DNA of 64,000 bases from Gracilaria gracilis (lineage: Eukaryota; Rhodophyta; Florideophyceae; Gracilariales; Gracilariaceae): the NCBI GenBank assembly GCA_030374805.1, contig JARGSG010000043.1, positions 62,001-126,000 of the forward strand. The letters are read 5' to 3'. The position numbers were made by a program, and so were the translations under genes. This document shows, one piece after another, positions 1-8,965 of the stretch. The notes below the pieces were generated by a model, which saw nothing but the letters and a program-made list of their open reading frames with translations, had not been told where the DNA came from and did not search any database. Position 1 is the first letter of the stretch. Each line of letters starts with the position of its first letter.

Positions 1-862
1 GTATTCTTGGTGGATTGTCATCGGGAGGCCACAACAGATTTGAGTACTTTTCCCAGAATTCATCCCTGATTACGTCAACATGTAGGACTTCAAAATCAGT
101 CTTCGGTGGTTCAGGCAGTTTGGCCTCCACAGCTGGACCACCCTTTACATGTGAGTTTCCATTAGAATTTACGTCCAAGCGCCTTCTCTTCTGGACCATT
201 TCTGGATCACCAGCAAGTCTTCGCACAATCACCGAACCCTTGCGAAACATCTGCGGCTCATTATTGTAGTTAATGTTGAATTGTGAGAATAGCATCTCAT
301 TCTTTTCCTTGGAATTGGTCCCTTTCAGTACTTTTTCGGCTTCTTGGAGAGACTTCCCACCTCGATTTACCAGAGCCCAAAAAACGGTATTGAAAAGGTT
401 ATTGATATGCGTATCTGCTTGTCGCCATGATAGGTAATCTCGCAAATGCCTTGTGGTGGGATACAAAACGATTCGGCCATCAAAGGTAGGGGGTTCCTCC
501 AAATTGACATCCATATACCGCTTCCAGTTTACGACGTATGCCGATGTAAACATCGAAACAACAGTTGAAAGAATCTTACTTTCTCGTCTGGAAAACAGAT
601 TAGACTCGCGTTTCATAATGAAGCTGTACTCATCGCTTTGTCCGTACGCCAGAACAAGATGGTTATCAAAGGTCTTTAACACTGAAGTCGCTGCAGCGTT
701 CATTAGATTTAATGCTCTTTCATCATTAGGTTTTCGAAAAGAATGCTTCTTCGCGAAAGAAGTGAAGCATCGACCATCGAGTCGAACGACAGCCCAGCAG
801 CCTGGCAGAAGACGTTGATGGGTTTCAAAGTATTTGACGTACTCAAAGCGAGAACATGCCAT
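1..862 (-). CDS. THG1: tRNA(His) guanylyltransferase (THG1), 3' end beyond window
   Basis: Adds the essential G-1 nucleotide to the 5' end of tRNA-His by 3'-5' nucleotide addition. The frame opens with an ATG at 862 and is uninterrupted to the left edge (about 287 codons), so the C-terminus is missing. Family blocks seen: an N-terminal FEYVKYFE, the metal-binding RLDGRCF, KPND, the second carboxylate block YGQSDEYSF, LSWRQADTHINNLFNTVFWAL and the late FNINYNNEP block. The order and spacing match eukaryotic Thg1. No transit peptide is visible; the start lies directly at the conserved N-terminus, so a nuclear or cytosolic enzyme is expected. It is divergent from the cyclophilin gene. Identity is near certain; only the end is unknown. 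Confidence 0.95.
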   Translation of the reverse strand, partial: MACSRFEYVKYFETHQRLLPGCWAVVRLDGRCFTSFAKKHSFRKPNDERALNLMNAAATSVLKTFDNHLVLAYGQSDEYSFIMKRESNLFSRRESKILSTVVSMFTSAYVVNWKRYMDVNLEEPPTFDGRIVLYPTTRHLRDYLSWRQADTHINNLFNTVFWALVNRGGKSLQEAEKVLKGTNSKEKNEMLFSQFNINYNNEPQMFRKGSVIVRRLAGDPEMVQKRRRLDVNSNGNSHVKGGPAVEAKLPEPPKTDFEVLHVDVIRDEFWEKYSNLLWPPDDNPPRI

Positions 863-1355
863 AATTATTGGCGTTGATTACTTTTCATTCAAACATGAAC
901 AAAGCTTGAGGAAGAAATTAAACTGTCCCGATAACCCACTGTCGAATTGAATAGAATGTAAGAGCGCCCTCTTCAGATATGAGCGCCTCGCCATGAAGAC
1001 AAAGTAGATATATGGTGGTGAATGTACATGAGGGGGAATGGAAATAGATTCGGCAATTTGGTGTTATTTGTTGTAACCAATGCGCGCTCAACATTTTTCA
1101 ACCAGAATGCTTACAAAAGTCGTAAGTGAGGGGCTGAAGTAAGTGTCGGTACTTTCATGTCACTCCATTATGAGGGTTCTCGATTGTGATCTCTTCGGAT
1201 CAGGGATTGCCGTCCAATCGTGAAGATCAACGCATCGCACACCGCCCCCGAACATACCTTCGTAACGCCCCTGAACATACCTTCGTAACGCCCCTGATCC
1301 CACGATCTCAAACTGCACCATCCTCATCGAAGTCAACTCGAAGTTTTTGAGCAAG
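863..1355. other. Divergent intergenic region between THG1 and cyclophilin
   Basis: About 490 nt with no convincing gene. It should hold both promoters. The only notable structure is the 23-nt direct duplication listed separately. Confidence 0.5.
1250..1295. repeat. Two perfect 23-nt direct repeats in the cyclophilin upstream region
   Basis: The unit beginning GAACATACCTTCGTAACG occurs at 1250-1272 and again, immediately adjacent, at 1273-1295. It lies about 60-105 nt upstream of the cyclophilin start, so it falls in the promoter or 5' UTR. It may be a simple slippage duplication or a doubled regulatory site. Confidence 0.85.
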
Positions 1356-2107
1356 ATGACAGCCTTCGTGTCCTCCGCGTTTCGCATTGCTGCGAGTCCT
1401 AGCTTACAAGCCACTCGATGCGCGTTTCGAAGCACCTTTGTGCCTCAGCGCACTGTGCGCTCGGCAGCGAGATTACAACATGTGAAACGCCACTTGACAT
1501 CAATGGCCGCCCCTGCCGTCACCAACAAGGTTTTCTTTGACGTTGAAATTGACGGTAAGAAGGAAGGACGAATTGAATTTGCTTTGTTTGGCGAACAGGT
1601 TCCGAAGACCGTTGAAAACTTCCGCGCGTTATGTACTGGGGAGAAAGGGTTTGGTTATAAGGGATGCGGCTTTCATCGCGTGATTAAGGAGTTTATGTTA
1701 CAGGTACGTACATAACATAGATCATGATCGTGTTATCACTTATCACTGTTGTTTTGATTACTAACCAGTGTTTTTGGATGTGTTGGACATGGTTATAGGG
1801 GGGTGATTTCACAAGAGGTGATGGCACGGGGGGAAAGTCAATCTACGGTGATCGTTTCGATGATGAAGCATTTGTGATCCCGCACTCTACTCCTGGATTG
1901 CTCTCCATGGCGAACGCGGGTCCTAACACGAACGGATCACAGTTCTTCATCACAACTGTACCGTGTCCTTGGTTAGACGGCAGACATGTCGTGTTCGGTC
2001 AGGTTATTGATGGAATGGATGTGGTCAAAACCATTGAGAAGCAACCTACTGACAACTTTGACAGGCCCGATAAGACGATTGTGATTTCTGATTGTGGGGA
2101 ACTGTGA
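1356..2107 (+). CDS. Cyclophilin-type peptidyl-prolyl isomerase, organelle-targeted, one intron
   Basis: Catalyses proline cis-trans isomerisation during protein folding. Exons are 1356-1703 and 1799-2107; the 95-nt intron has donor GTACGT, branch TACTAAC at 1759-1765 and acceptor ATAG. Splicing joins FMLQ to [12 protein letters not shown] in frame. The cyclophilin core starts near residue 55 ([17 protein letters not shown]) and carries FHRVI, the [11 protein letters not shown] active-site block and the tryptophan of the cyclosporin pocket ([11 protein letters not shown]). The first 50 or so residues are rich in Arg, Ser, Ala and Thr and lack acids, as in a mitochondrial or plastid transit peptide. 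A second ATG just before the core could give a cytosolic form. The compartment is inferred only. Confidence 0.93.
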
Positions 2108-2511
2108 GTTAACAAGATGCACTTTTGTGGTGTGATGAAACCAATGGCTTCTTTTACAGGAGTAGAATATTGAAGATGACTGGTTATGTTACACGCCGTA
2201 TATATGTGACTATTGTAAAGCTCTGACTGGCTTTTTTTTGCCAATAGGTTTGAATAAGCAGTAGACTTCTTTGTTTGTAGAGGCAGAACCCTTTCCCAAC
2301 CCCATTGCAACGCACGAAAGTGGGAACCGATTTCGATTTCGAATGTGATGAACATGAGAAGTGAAGAATGTATCTGTACGGGGCACAGCCGTGAAACGAA
2401 AGTGAGGGCACTCTCCCCCGGCATAACCATCAATGCATACGCAAAGCACCTGCTACCAATGTCAACCATCGAAACAGAGCATGAAAAGAAACAAGCAGCG
2501 CTCACAAAGCT
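2108..2511. other. Convergent intergenic region, no gene seen
   Basis: The 3' flank of cyclophilin and of the small minus-strand frame that follows. It shows no recognisable RNA gene, repeat or long codon-biased frame. Confidence 0.4.
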
Positions 2512-2835
2512 TCACTGAGGGTGATAAGGACAACGAGGTTTGTCCTGACTGTCAACCTTGGTGTTGTCAGAGTGGAACATCGGAGCATTGAGAGTAAAAT
2601 GTTGCGGCGAGCTGATAGTGAGTCCTTGTGGAACGGCACGCGGAACGAACGAAGGCAACAAGGGACACTTTCTATCTCGATGAATTGGGGAGCGTAACAT
2701 TTGCAAGTTCCAGCCGGCTGTGCAGGTTAGGCGTCGTAGCTCGTCGTAGTTCGGGGGCGGGAGCGCAGGACCATGTTCCGGAAGAAGGTGTATTTGCGAC
2801 AGGGCCTCGGGAGGTACGCTAAGCTGTTGAGACAT
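2512..2835 (-). CDS. Hypothetical proline-rich small protein
   Basis: A 107-residue frame starting at the ATG at 2835 (MSQQLSVPPEALSQIHLLP). The first 45 residues look protein-like (LLPEHGPALPPPNYDELRRL); the remainder is rich in Pro, Ser and Arg and has no domain I recognise. The frame stays open upstream to 3003 without an ATG. It lies head-to-head with the JmjC gene, so a shared promoter around 2836-3503 is plausible. It could also be a chance frame in GC-rich DNA, or its end could be altered by an unseen intron. Confidence 0.35.
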   Translation of the reverse strand: MSQQLSVPPEALSQIHLLPEHGPALPPPNYDELRRLTCTAGWNLQMLRSPIHRDRKCPLLPSFVPRAVPQGLTISSPQHFTLNAPMFHSDNTKVDSQDKPRCPYHPQ

Positions 2836-3503
2836 TGTTCCGGGATGGTTCGCGAAAGCGGGCAGCGTGATTTGTGCGGCTGAAGGCTTGACGGTGAACA
2901 CTTGCTGCGAGGAACGAAGGAAGAATGAAGGAAAGGGGCGGGGGCGGGTGGTGTACGGGTGGAGCCTGTGATGTAGCTGCGGAGATGATGAATCTGTAGT
3001 CAAAAGCAGAGGGCAGATTTGAGATGCAGCAAAACGACAGTTGTCGTGCGGCTACACGTGCGGCGCAAATGCTGTGGTGTATCTCTCACCCTTGTACCAA
3101 GGGTAACGGACGGAGCGCGTCCACCTCTTCGCCAGGCGAACTTTGTCCAGTGAGTATCTACAAAAAATCTAGCGCTTCCGCCCACATTGAAATTCGACTG
3201 GCAACCGCAATTATTTGTTACAAATTATTTTGGAACAAATGTACTTTCCGTCAGCCGAATTTCAGCCGGCCTACGTGGTACAAAACGCCGCCGCCGCAAC
3301 TGCCAATCAAAGTCAGACGCGCTCAGCAAGCAAAGCTAGATAGATACACGACGCAACGCTACGCATTCGAAACTCCTCATTGCCGCGCGTCCCCCGTTCG
3401 AATCCTCTGTTCGTGCCCTTCCATTCTGCTCCATTCTCGCGGTCTGCCCTTCCACCTCCCCCTCTGTCTTCCTTGCTTTTTCCCATCCGCCCCGATCACC
3501 GCG

Positions 3504-5684
3504 ATGGAGAGCCGAACCGTTCTAGACGCGCCCGTCATCCATCCCACCATGGAGCAGATGAACAACTTTGCGGAGCTCACTGCGCGAGCATCCGATATGG
3601 CCATGCGTTATGGCGCTGTGCTTATTGATCCCCCGGCAGAGTGGAGGCCTCCTCCTTTGAGAATGTATTCGTCCTCCCGCTTCTTCGTGCGCACGCAAGT
3701 CCTGCCAGAATCTCCCTTTGTGGATCCTACTTTTGTTAGAAACCAGTCCGCCCCAGCTCAACAACCGCCGAAGCGTCAAAGAAAGCAGCCTGATGCCACA
3801 CTGAACCGGCCAAGCCGAGAAGAACGCCCCACCAAAACCGTTGCTGGGACACCATGCGCGCTTGACCAAGCAAATCGAACAATACCAAACACAAGCGCGA
3901 ACAGCGACCCGCAGCCTGGAAACACTGTGAGCGTCGAGGCCGACGAAGGGCACTGCCTGCTGGTGCAAGAGACAGTCCCCAAGAAACCTTCACGAGCACG
4001 AAAACGCACCTCAGCTCACACCACTGCTCCGCTTTTCAACCAAGACGACGCAGGGCGCCTGACAAAGCCCATAACCTTCCGCTTTTCTGAAACCCCAATA
4101 TCTCTCCACGCGTACAAGAAGAGGGCTGAGATGAACCTCAGTAATCTCCATCGCAAGTTGTGCGCGGACCAAACCTGGAGCTCTCGGATAAGTCACACTG
4201 ACAACAGCTGGACGAAGGACGTCAAGTGTCTCGAGGAGCTTTTTTGGCATTCCATGCGCCGCGGTCTCGAAGGTGAGCCAATAAGCGTTGATTATGGTGT
4301 TGATGTCGAAGCAGAAGGAGCGTTTGATACCCAAGACATGTCATACGCGGAATGGTATGGCAACACGGGCAAACAACCACAAGCGCAGCCGAAGAAAAGA
4401 CCAAGAACGGAGACTCAGTTCGTAAGAAGACGGAAAGAAAATGCTCCTATCGCGAGTCGCCATGTTGGGAACGTCAACAGTGACTCTCTGTTGAGACATC
4501 TTCCCAAAATGCCGGGCATCAACCATTCAATGTACTATGTAGGTCAGCTATTTACCCGCTTTTGTTGGCACACAGAGGATGGCTTTTTGAATTCCATATC
4601 TTATCTGCATGAAGGAAGTGCCGAAAAGATCTGGTACGCCATTCCCCCAGAGGCCGCACCCCTGTTTGAAGAATATGCGGCTGCGAATATATTTTCCCCG
4701 ACACTTGCGGATGAAGAAGGGTCCGGTCAAGCATTGCTGATGAACAAGACGACAATGTTTGACCCAAGAGAGGTCGCAAGACATGGGGTGCCGGTCTACC
4801 GCGTCACGCATCGCCCAAGATCAATCGTTGTCACGGGGCCACGAGCGTATCACGCAGGATTCAACTGCGGCTTCAATATCGCCGAGGCAGTTAATTTCGC
4901 TCATCCCTCATGGTTCCCTTTGGGACGGGAGGCTTCGCAGTCTGCGCGAACAATGCTGAAGCCACTCTGCATCCCATGGGAATACTTGCTGTACCATGAG
5001 GCCAAAGCGATACAGGCATCACTGCTTCCACAAGCCCGTGAAGGAAAGGTGCCAGAGCGAATGCGAACTCATGCGGCGATTGTAGCGAAGGAACTGGGGC
5101 GTCTCATTCGTGAAGGAGAGGAGATGATCGCGGAGAATGCACGAGAAGAGAACTTGCGCATTAAGATGATCACGGAGATCAATGCGGTGGTCAAGAACTG
5201 CCAAGTGGGCCCAGAATACGGGCTTGGAGCCGGAATTGTTTGCACGGTGTGTGGGCACGCGTGCCATTTTTATGCCAAGGTGTGCGGATGTTGCGAAGAA
5301 GGCGAAGAAGCTCGATGCCCCGAGCACTTCAATGCTGCAGATCCACTTTGCGAGAACAAGGGGCACACGGCGGTACTGGTCCGGAGGCACAACCCGCTTA
5401 TGCTTCTCGACGTACTTGACGACGTCGAAGACATTGGGGGTGTGAAGACTAGCCCCGAAGATCGCTATAAGCGATACAAGGGCTTCTTGCGGGTGTGGCA
5501 GACACCGTTGAAGAAGTCAGGGCTATGTCTGCGGCTGGATCTATTGAGCGCAATGGGTCGCGAGGCTCCGAAGACCAAGAGGAAGAAAGAGAGCTCCAGT
5601 CGCGAGAAAAGGAAAAAACCGCGGTTAAGCCGAACGAAATACGTCCACTTTGAAGATGACAAGCATCTCGAGGATATCACGTGA
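3504..5684 (+). CDS. JmjN/JmjC histone lysine demethylase with C5HC2 zinc finger
   Basis: A predicted Fe(II)/2-oxoglutarate-dependent histone demethylase of the JARID/KDM5-KDM4 class, acting on chromatin. The 726-residue protein starts at ATG 3504; the frame is open upstream, but that part reads as untranslated leader. JmjN covers residues 9-50 (APVIHPTMEQM to LIDPPAEWRPP). After a low-complexity basic linker (about 60-330), JmjC begins near residue 336 with the iron ligands CWHTEDG and a second His in AYHAGFNCGFNIAEAVNFA. A Cys-rich C5HC2 finger follows near residues 575-605 (CTVCGHACHFYAKVCGCC). The tail is Lys/Arg-rich, like a nuclear signal. PHD and ARID domains of animal KDM5 are absent, as in several plant and algal members. 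Confidence 0.93.
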   Translation: MESRTVLDAPVIHPTMEQMNNFAELTARASDMAMRYGAVLIDPPAEWRPPPLRMYSSSRFFVRTQVLPESPFVDPTFVRNQSAPAQQPPKRQRKQPDATLNRPSREERPTKTVAGTPCALDQANRTIPNTSANSDPQPGNTVSVEADEGHCLLVQETVPKKPSRARKRTSAHTTAPLFNQDDAGRLTKPITFRFSETPISLHAYKKRAEMNLSNLHRKLCADQTWSSRISHTDNSWTKDVKCLEELFWHSMRRGLEGEPISVDYGVDVEAEGAFDTQDMSYAEWYGNTGKQPQAQPKKRPRTETQFVRRRKENAPIASRHVGNVNSDSLLRHLPKMPGINHSMYYVGQLFTRFCWHTEDGFLNSISYLHEGSAEKIWYAIPPEAAPLFEEYAAANIFSPTLADEEGSGQALLMNKTTMFDPREVARHGVPVYRVTHRPRSIVVTGPRAYHAGFNCGFNIAEAVNFAHPSWFPLGREASQSARTMLKPLCIPWEYLLYHEAKAIQASLLPQAREGKVPERMRTHAAIVAKELGRLIREGEEMIAENAREENLRIKMITEINAVVKNCQVGPEYGLGAGIVCTVCGHACHFYAKVCGCCEEGEEARCPEHFNAADPLCENKGHTAVLVRRHNPLMLLDVLDDVEDIGGVKTSPEDRYKRYKGFLRVWQTPLKKSGLCLRLDLLSAMGREAPKTKRKKESSSREKRKKPRLSRTKYVHFEDDKHLEDIT

Positions 5685-6242
5685 AGACGAGAGTGAAGTC
5701 GGTAGATGAATGAGCAATAGGTGTGAAGATAGGAGGCCGATAATTTCCCGGGAAATTTTGCAGCTTCTTCCCAATCGCGGTGTTTAAATGACTGACTGAA
5801 TGGCGATCGATGAATGTAGAATACCACTAACTAACAATGATGAGCAGACCTGTAAAGAGTCCTCGACAGTCCATAACGGGTGAGAGGCCGGTTAATTGTA
5901 TCCTTTTCATGTCCGTTACGGTGTTTTGTTGGGGTGGATGGATTGCCATCTACGGCGTAGATTCCACGCCCACAAACGCACGGTAACCGATAGAGACTCC
6001 CCGCAGGTTGCCCTGTTCTTGTGTGCATGGCACTTGCCCATAAATTAGCATTAGGGAGACGAAGAGACCAAAAGAATCCAAGGATAAGTGAAGTCGCTTT
6101 CCAGATGAAAGTTTCTCCTTGTAGTCACAGTCTCCAATATAACAAGAAGCCGATCGTAAGATGCAAGTTAATATGAACTCATGGCCAAGCAGCGCGCATC
6201 GCCTCCCACTCCTTCCCCCCTATACTTCACTGCGAGTGGTTG
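5685..6242. other. Intergenic region downstream of the JmjC gene
   Basis: No convincing coding frame. A TGATGA box-C-like motif occurs near 5837, but no paired D box was found at a suitable distance, so no snoRNA is called. Confidence 0.4.
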
Positions 6243-6481
6243 ATGCGTTTGGGAACGCATGATAGCGCCTCTCTGGCAGAGAGACGCTATCATGCGGTTG
6301 GGCAGAGAGTCTGTACCCAACCTTGCGTTACAACGCGATATGGGCAAGTCACAGATCCGCGGAGAACAAACAGCCGTTGAGGAGCGGGCCTTGAGGAGCT
6401 GCCGTGCCCGTTGTAACTTACAGAAATTGTTAGCCGAGAGGATTTCGTCGCAGTAACCTTACACGCTTACTTTCGTTTTTT
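6243..6481 (+). ncRNA. Candidate structured non-coding RNA of unknown family
   Basis: Serial hairpins are packed into about 180 nt. The first is ATGCGTT/AACGCAT (6243-6260). The second has an 11-bp stem plus a 5-bp stem around one mismatch with loop TGGCA (6257-6295). The third is GGTTGGG/CCCAACC (6296-6322). A long-range helix pairs GTTACAACG at 6327-6335 plus GGCA at 6343-6346 with 6405-6417. The first two hairpins share four bases, so they are mutually exclusive as drawn. TTGAGGAGC occurs twice inside the closing domain. A run of six T at 6476-6481 could end Pol III transcription. I could not match it to tRNA, spliceosomal, SRP, RNase P or U3 RNA. The strand is inferred from the T run. No protein-like frame explains the region. 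Confidence 0.45.
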
Positions 6482-6801
6482 GGATATTTCACTTGGAGAG
6501 ACACGTAGATAGAGATGCTTCTACAAGTTCTTCATGCGTGATGGACGATGTATAAAGTTACCAACGCTGGTTCTCTTACCCTTCTTGAACTGACAATACA
6601 ACTGCAATACCTTCAGCAGATACGAGCTTTCTGCTTCGAAATGGTTGCTGCATTTATTATATGCTTCGAGTTATCAAACTTGTAGCGTCCTCTGACCATC
6701 AAACCTCTAACAAGCTTTCTTGTCTCTAAGAACATACATTGCCTCCAATGTAAAAGTGAGGGAGTGAGTGAGCAAAACATGCGAGTTTTGGCGATCTACT
6801 C
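6482..6801. other. Intergenic region, no gene seen
   Basis: AT-rich 3' flank of the 5'-nucleotidase gene. Nothing recognisable. Confidence 0.4.
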
Positions 6802-8562
6802 TTATAGTACCGGCGAATGGGGCGCCGATCGACGTGACAACACTCTATGCATCGGTGAGTCCGCAAGTCGATCATGAGGCATCAGATCATTCATCTCTCT
6901 CCACGACATTTCTGGACTCACAAGACCGATATTGGTGACACGACTTGTGTACAAACAGGCATAATCCTCAACTTGTTCAGCAAAACGAGAATTCTGCATA
7001 CCTGTCTTGAACAATTGCCCCCAAATGGGATGGAACGTCCCATGATACTCTTCAACCAGTCTCGCAATTTCATCGTGCGTAATCTCCATTTCCTTCCGCG
7101 CAACGGATAGCTCCTGCTGAATATCAGCGGTCTTAGCTGGTGACAAGCTGTGCCCACTCACCAATTCACCTTCCAGTCGATCCACCCATTCATCCAAATC
7201 ATTTCTCTTGTCTCTCATTTCTTCCACTTCTGCTCGGAGCGCTCGAGTTCTTCTGTCGTACATAGTGTTGATTTCATGTTCCAATTCAGGCACAATAAGC
7301 ATTGTTCGCCACCCCAGGGTGCGCTTGGTTCTTAACACATCAGAGTAAATATGATCTCCCACATACAATAATTGAGTACCATTCAAGATATTGAGCATGT
7401 CGTGGAGATGTGTGAAATTTCCACCTTGGAAACATTTACCTCTAGAAAGATACTGTTCTGGAGTTTCGCCATAGACACCTTCAGTGTTACTCAACGTTCC
7501 ATCCTTGGGATCGCACCGGAACAGGGGTAATCTCGGATTGAGCAAAAACGCTGGCTTCGCAGACCCAGTAATGATGACATCAAATAAGTCAATCCATTGG
7601 CCACTAGGCTCTTCTTCATAAAGATAGGACATGACGACATCAGTATAGTTCCATAGAGAGTTAGTAAGTAAGAAGACTTTTCTTCCAGAGCGCTTCAATT
7701 TTCTGAGCATTGGAATGAGCGACGGATCTCTCAAAATGAAACGCTTCGGATCTTGAGCGACTTTGTCTTTGATAGAACCGTCTCGATGGCACATATCAAC
7801 ACTCTTTCTGACATCCTTGTAGATTTGCATATAAGTCTGCGGAATTTGGTCAGGATGTTCATCTTTATAGTGCACAACTGCGCTAAACAAGAACGCATCG
7901 GGCAGGGCAAACATAGCGTCGAGCACGGCGAAACGCGGTTCAGAGAAACCGCCGCCAGACTTGGTTATCTTGTCGTACATGTAAGTTCGCTCTTTCTTGG
8001 ACAAATGCCTGAAACCGTGCAAAGCGCGCTTGACATACTTGTGCCGATCAAGCTTGAGGATGTTTCCACGCTCCTTGTCAACGACAAGGCCGCGAATGAA
8101 GTAGGAGTGGTCGTAGGTGGTAGCAAGCAACGGTTCGGGATAGCCGAGAATGTGCACGAGCTTTTCCAACGCATGCGTGGCGGATAGGGTTTCGAATTGC
8201 TCGCTGTTATACATGACGAGGGTGTAATCCATATCGAATCCGATAGCTTTTATCTTGGACATGTTCAATGCCCTGTTGCACAGAATTTCACCTTGGTACT
8301 CATTGGTACCAGTGGCGACCTTGAGCAACGGCGAGGCGGTATTGTAACTCATAGAGGCACGGGGAATGGAAAACAAAAAACCGGAAAAGCAATGAGCGCG
8401 GGAAGGTGTAAGGAAGGGAAAAGAGGCAGAAGAGCAAACAAACGAAGAACGAGTACAAGTGAGCAAGGGCGGGGAGAAGGAGGAGATGCTGCGCTTATAA
8501 ACAGGCGTGGTGGAAACAAACGAGGCGAGCGGTCGCATCTGGCGCGTAGTGGAAGCACACAT
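6802..8562 (-). CDS. HAD-family 5'-nucleotidase (cN-II/NT5DC type) with N-terminal extension
   Basis: Predicted to dephosphorylate purine nucleoside 5'-monophosphates. From ATG 8562 it encodes 586 residues; an internal ATG at 8352 (MSYNTASPLLK) would give 516 residues. HAD motif I is present as IGFDMDYTLVMYNSE, followed by the family blocks GLVVDKERGNILKLDRHKYVKRA, FLLTNSLWNYTDVVMSYL and LYVGDHIYSDVLRTKRTLGWRT; a helical region follows. The 70-residue N-terminal extension is rich in Ser, Thr, Arg and Phe and nearly acid-free, consistent with an organellar presequence that the shorter start would remove. Dual targeting is possible but inferred. It is divergent from the WRAP73 gene. Confidence 0.88.
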   Translation of the reverse strand: MCASTTRQMRPLASFVSTTPVYKRSISSFSPPLLTCTRSSFVCSSASFPFLTPSRAHCFSGFLFSIPRASMSYNTASPLLKVATGTNEYQGEILCNRALNMSKIKAIGFDMDYTLVMYNSEQFETLSATHALEKLVHILGYPEPLLATTYDHSYFIRGLVVDKERGNILKLDRHKYVKRALHGFRHLSKKERTYMYDKITKSGGGFSEPRFAVLDAMFALPDAFLFSAVVHYKDEHPDQIPQTYMQIYKDVRKSVDMCHRDGSIKDKVAQDPKRFILRDPSLIPMLRKLKRSGRKVFLLTNSLWNYTDVVMSYLYEEEPSGQWIDLFDVIITGSAKPAFLLNPRLPLFRCDPKDGTLSNTEGVYGETPEQYLSRGKCFQGGNFTHLHDMLNILNGTQLLYVGDHIYSDVLRTKRTLGWRTMLIVPELEHEINTMYDRRTRALRAEVEEMRDKRNDLDEWVDRLEGELVSGHSLSPAKTADIQQELSVARKEMEITHDEIARLVEEYHGTFHPIWGQLFKTGMQNSRFAEQVEDYACLYTSRVTNIGLVSPEMSWREMNDLMPHDRLADSPMHRVLSRRSAPHSPVL

Positions 8563-8965
8563 GGCGACGCACAACGCAGTGGCAATCAGGATTTCGTGAG
8601 CAACGGGGAAGGTGCGGCGCGGCTCGTCCAAGGGGTGGCGGAAGCGCTCGGGCAGGGCACTCGTCGCGCGTTTGTTAGCGGAAACGAGGTGTCCGCCGCT
8701 GTCATCGGGGCATTCGCGTGTGCCGTGTAGATAATGTCACATACGGCGGCCACGCGTAAGCAGATGCGAACCTCGAAGGTAAGGGCGCGCACTTACGCGC
8801 CGCGCACGCTGCGCACTGCGGTGCGCAGTGCGCACTGCGCTTCAAATTCAAATCGCGCCATCGCCGCCACCTGAGCTGCCTTTGAAAACTGGCGCGTCGC
8901 GCTGCGCGCCCTTTCTCCGCTCCATCGCCGCCTTCTTCCTTCTTCCCGCGCGTCCCCCCGGCGCC
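8563..8965. promoter_or_regulatory. Bidirectional promoter region with GC-rich palindromes
   Basis: A 400-nt spacer between divergent genes. Nested inverted repeats built on GTGCGCA and AGTGCGC lie at 8811-8835. They resemble a binding site for a dimeric factor or a cruciform-prone core. No TATA box is evident for either gene. Function is inferred from position. Confidence 0.45.

Noticed and set aside
453..818. Plus-strand frame of 121 codons
   Set aside because: It is antisense to the clear THG1 coding region on the minus strand.
3395..3415. GTTCGAATCC, a tRNA T-loop-like word
   Set aside because: The flanking bases do not form a T stem and no anticodon or acceptor stem could be built; it lies in the JmjC leader.
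5837..5845. TGATGA box C of a possible snoRNA
   Set aside because: No D box with terminal stem at a suitable distance.
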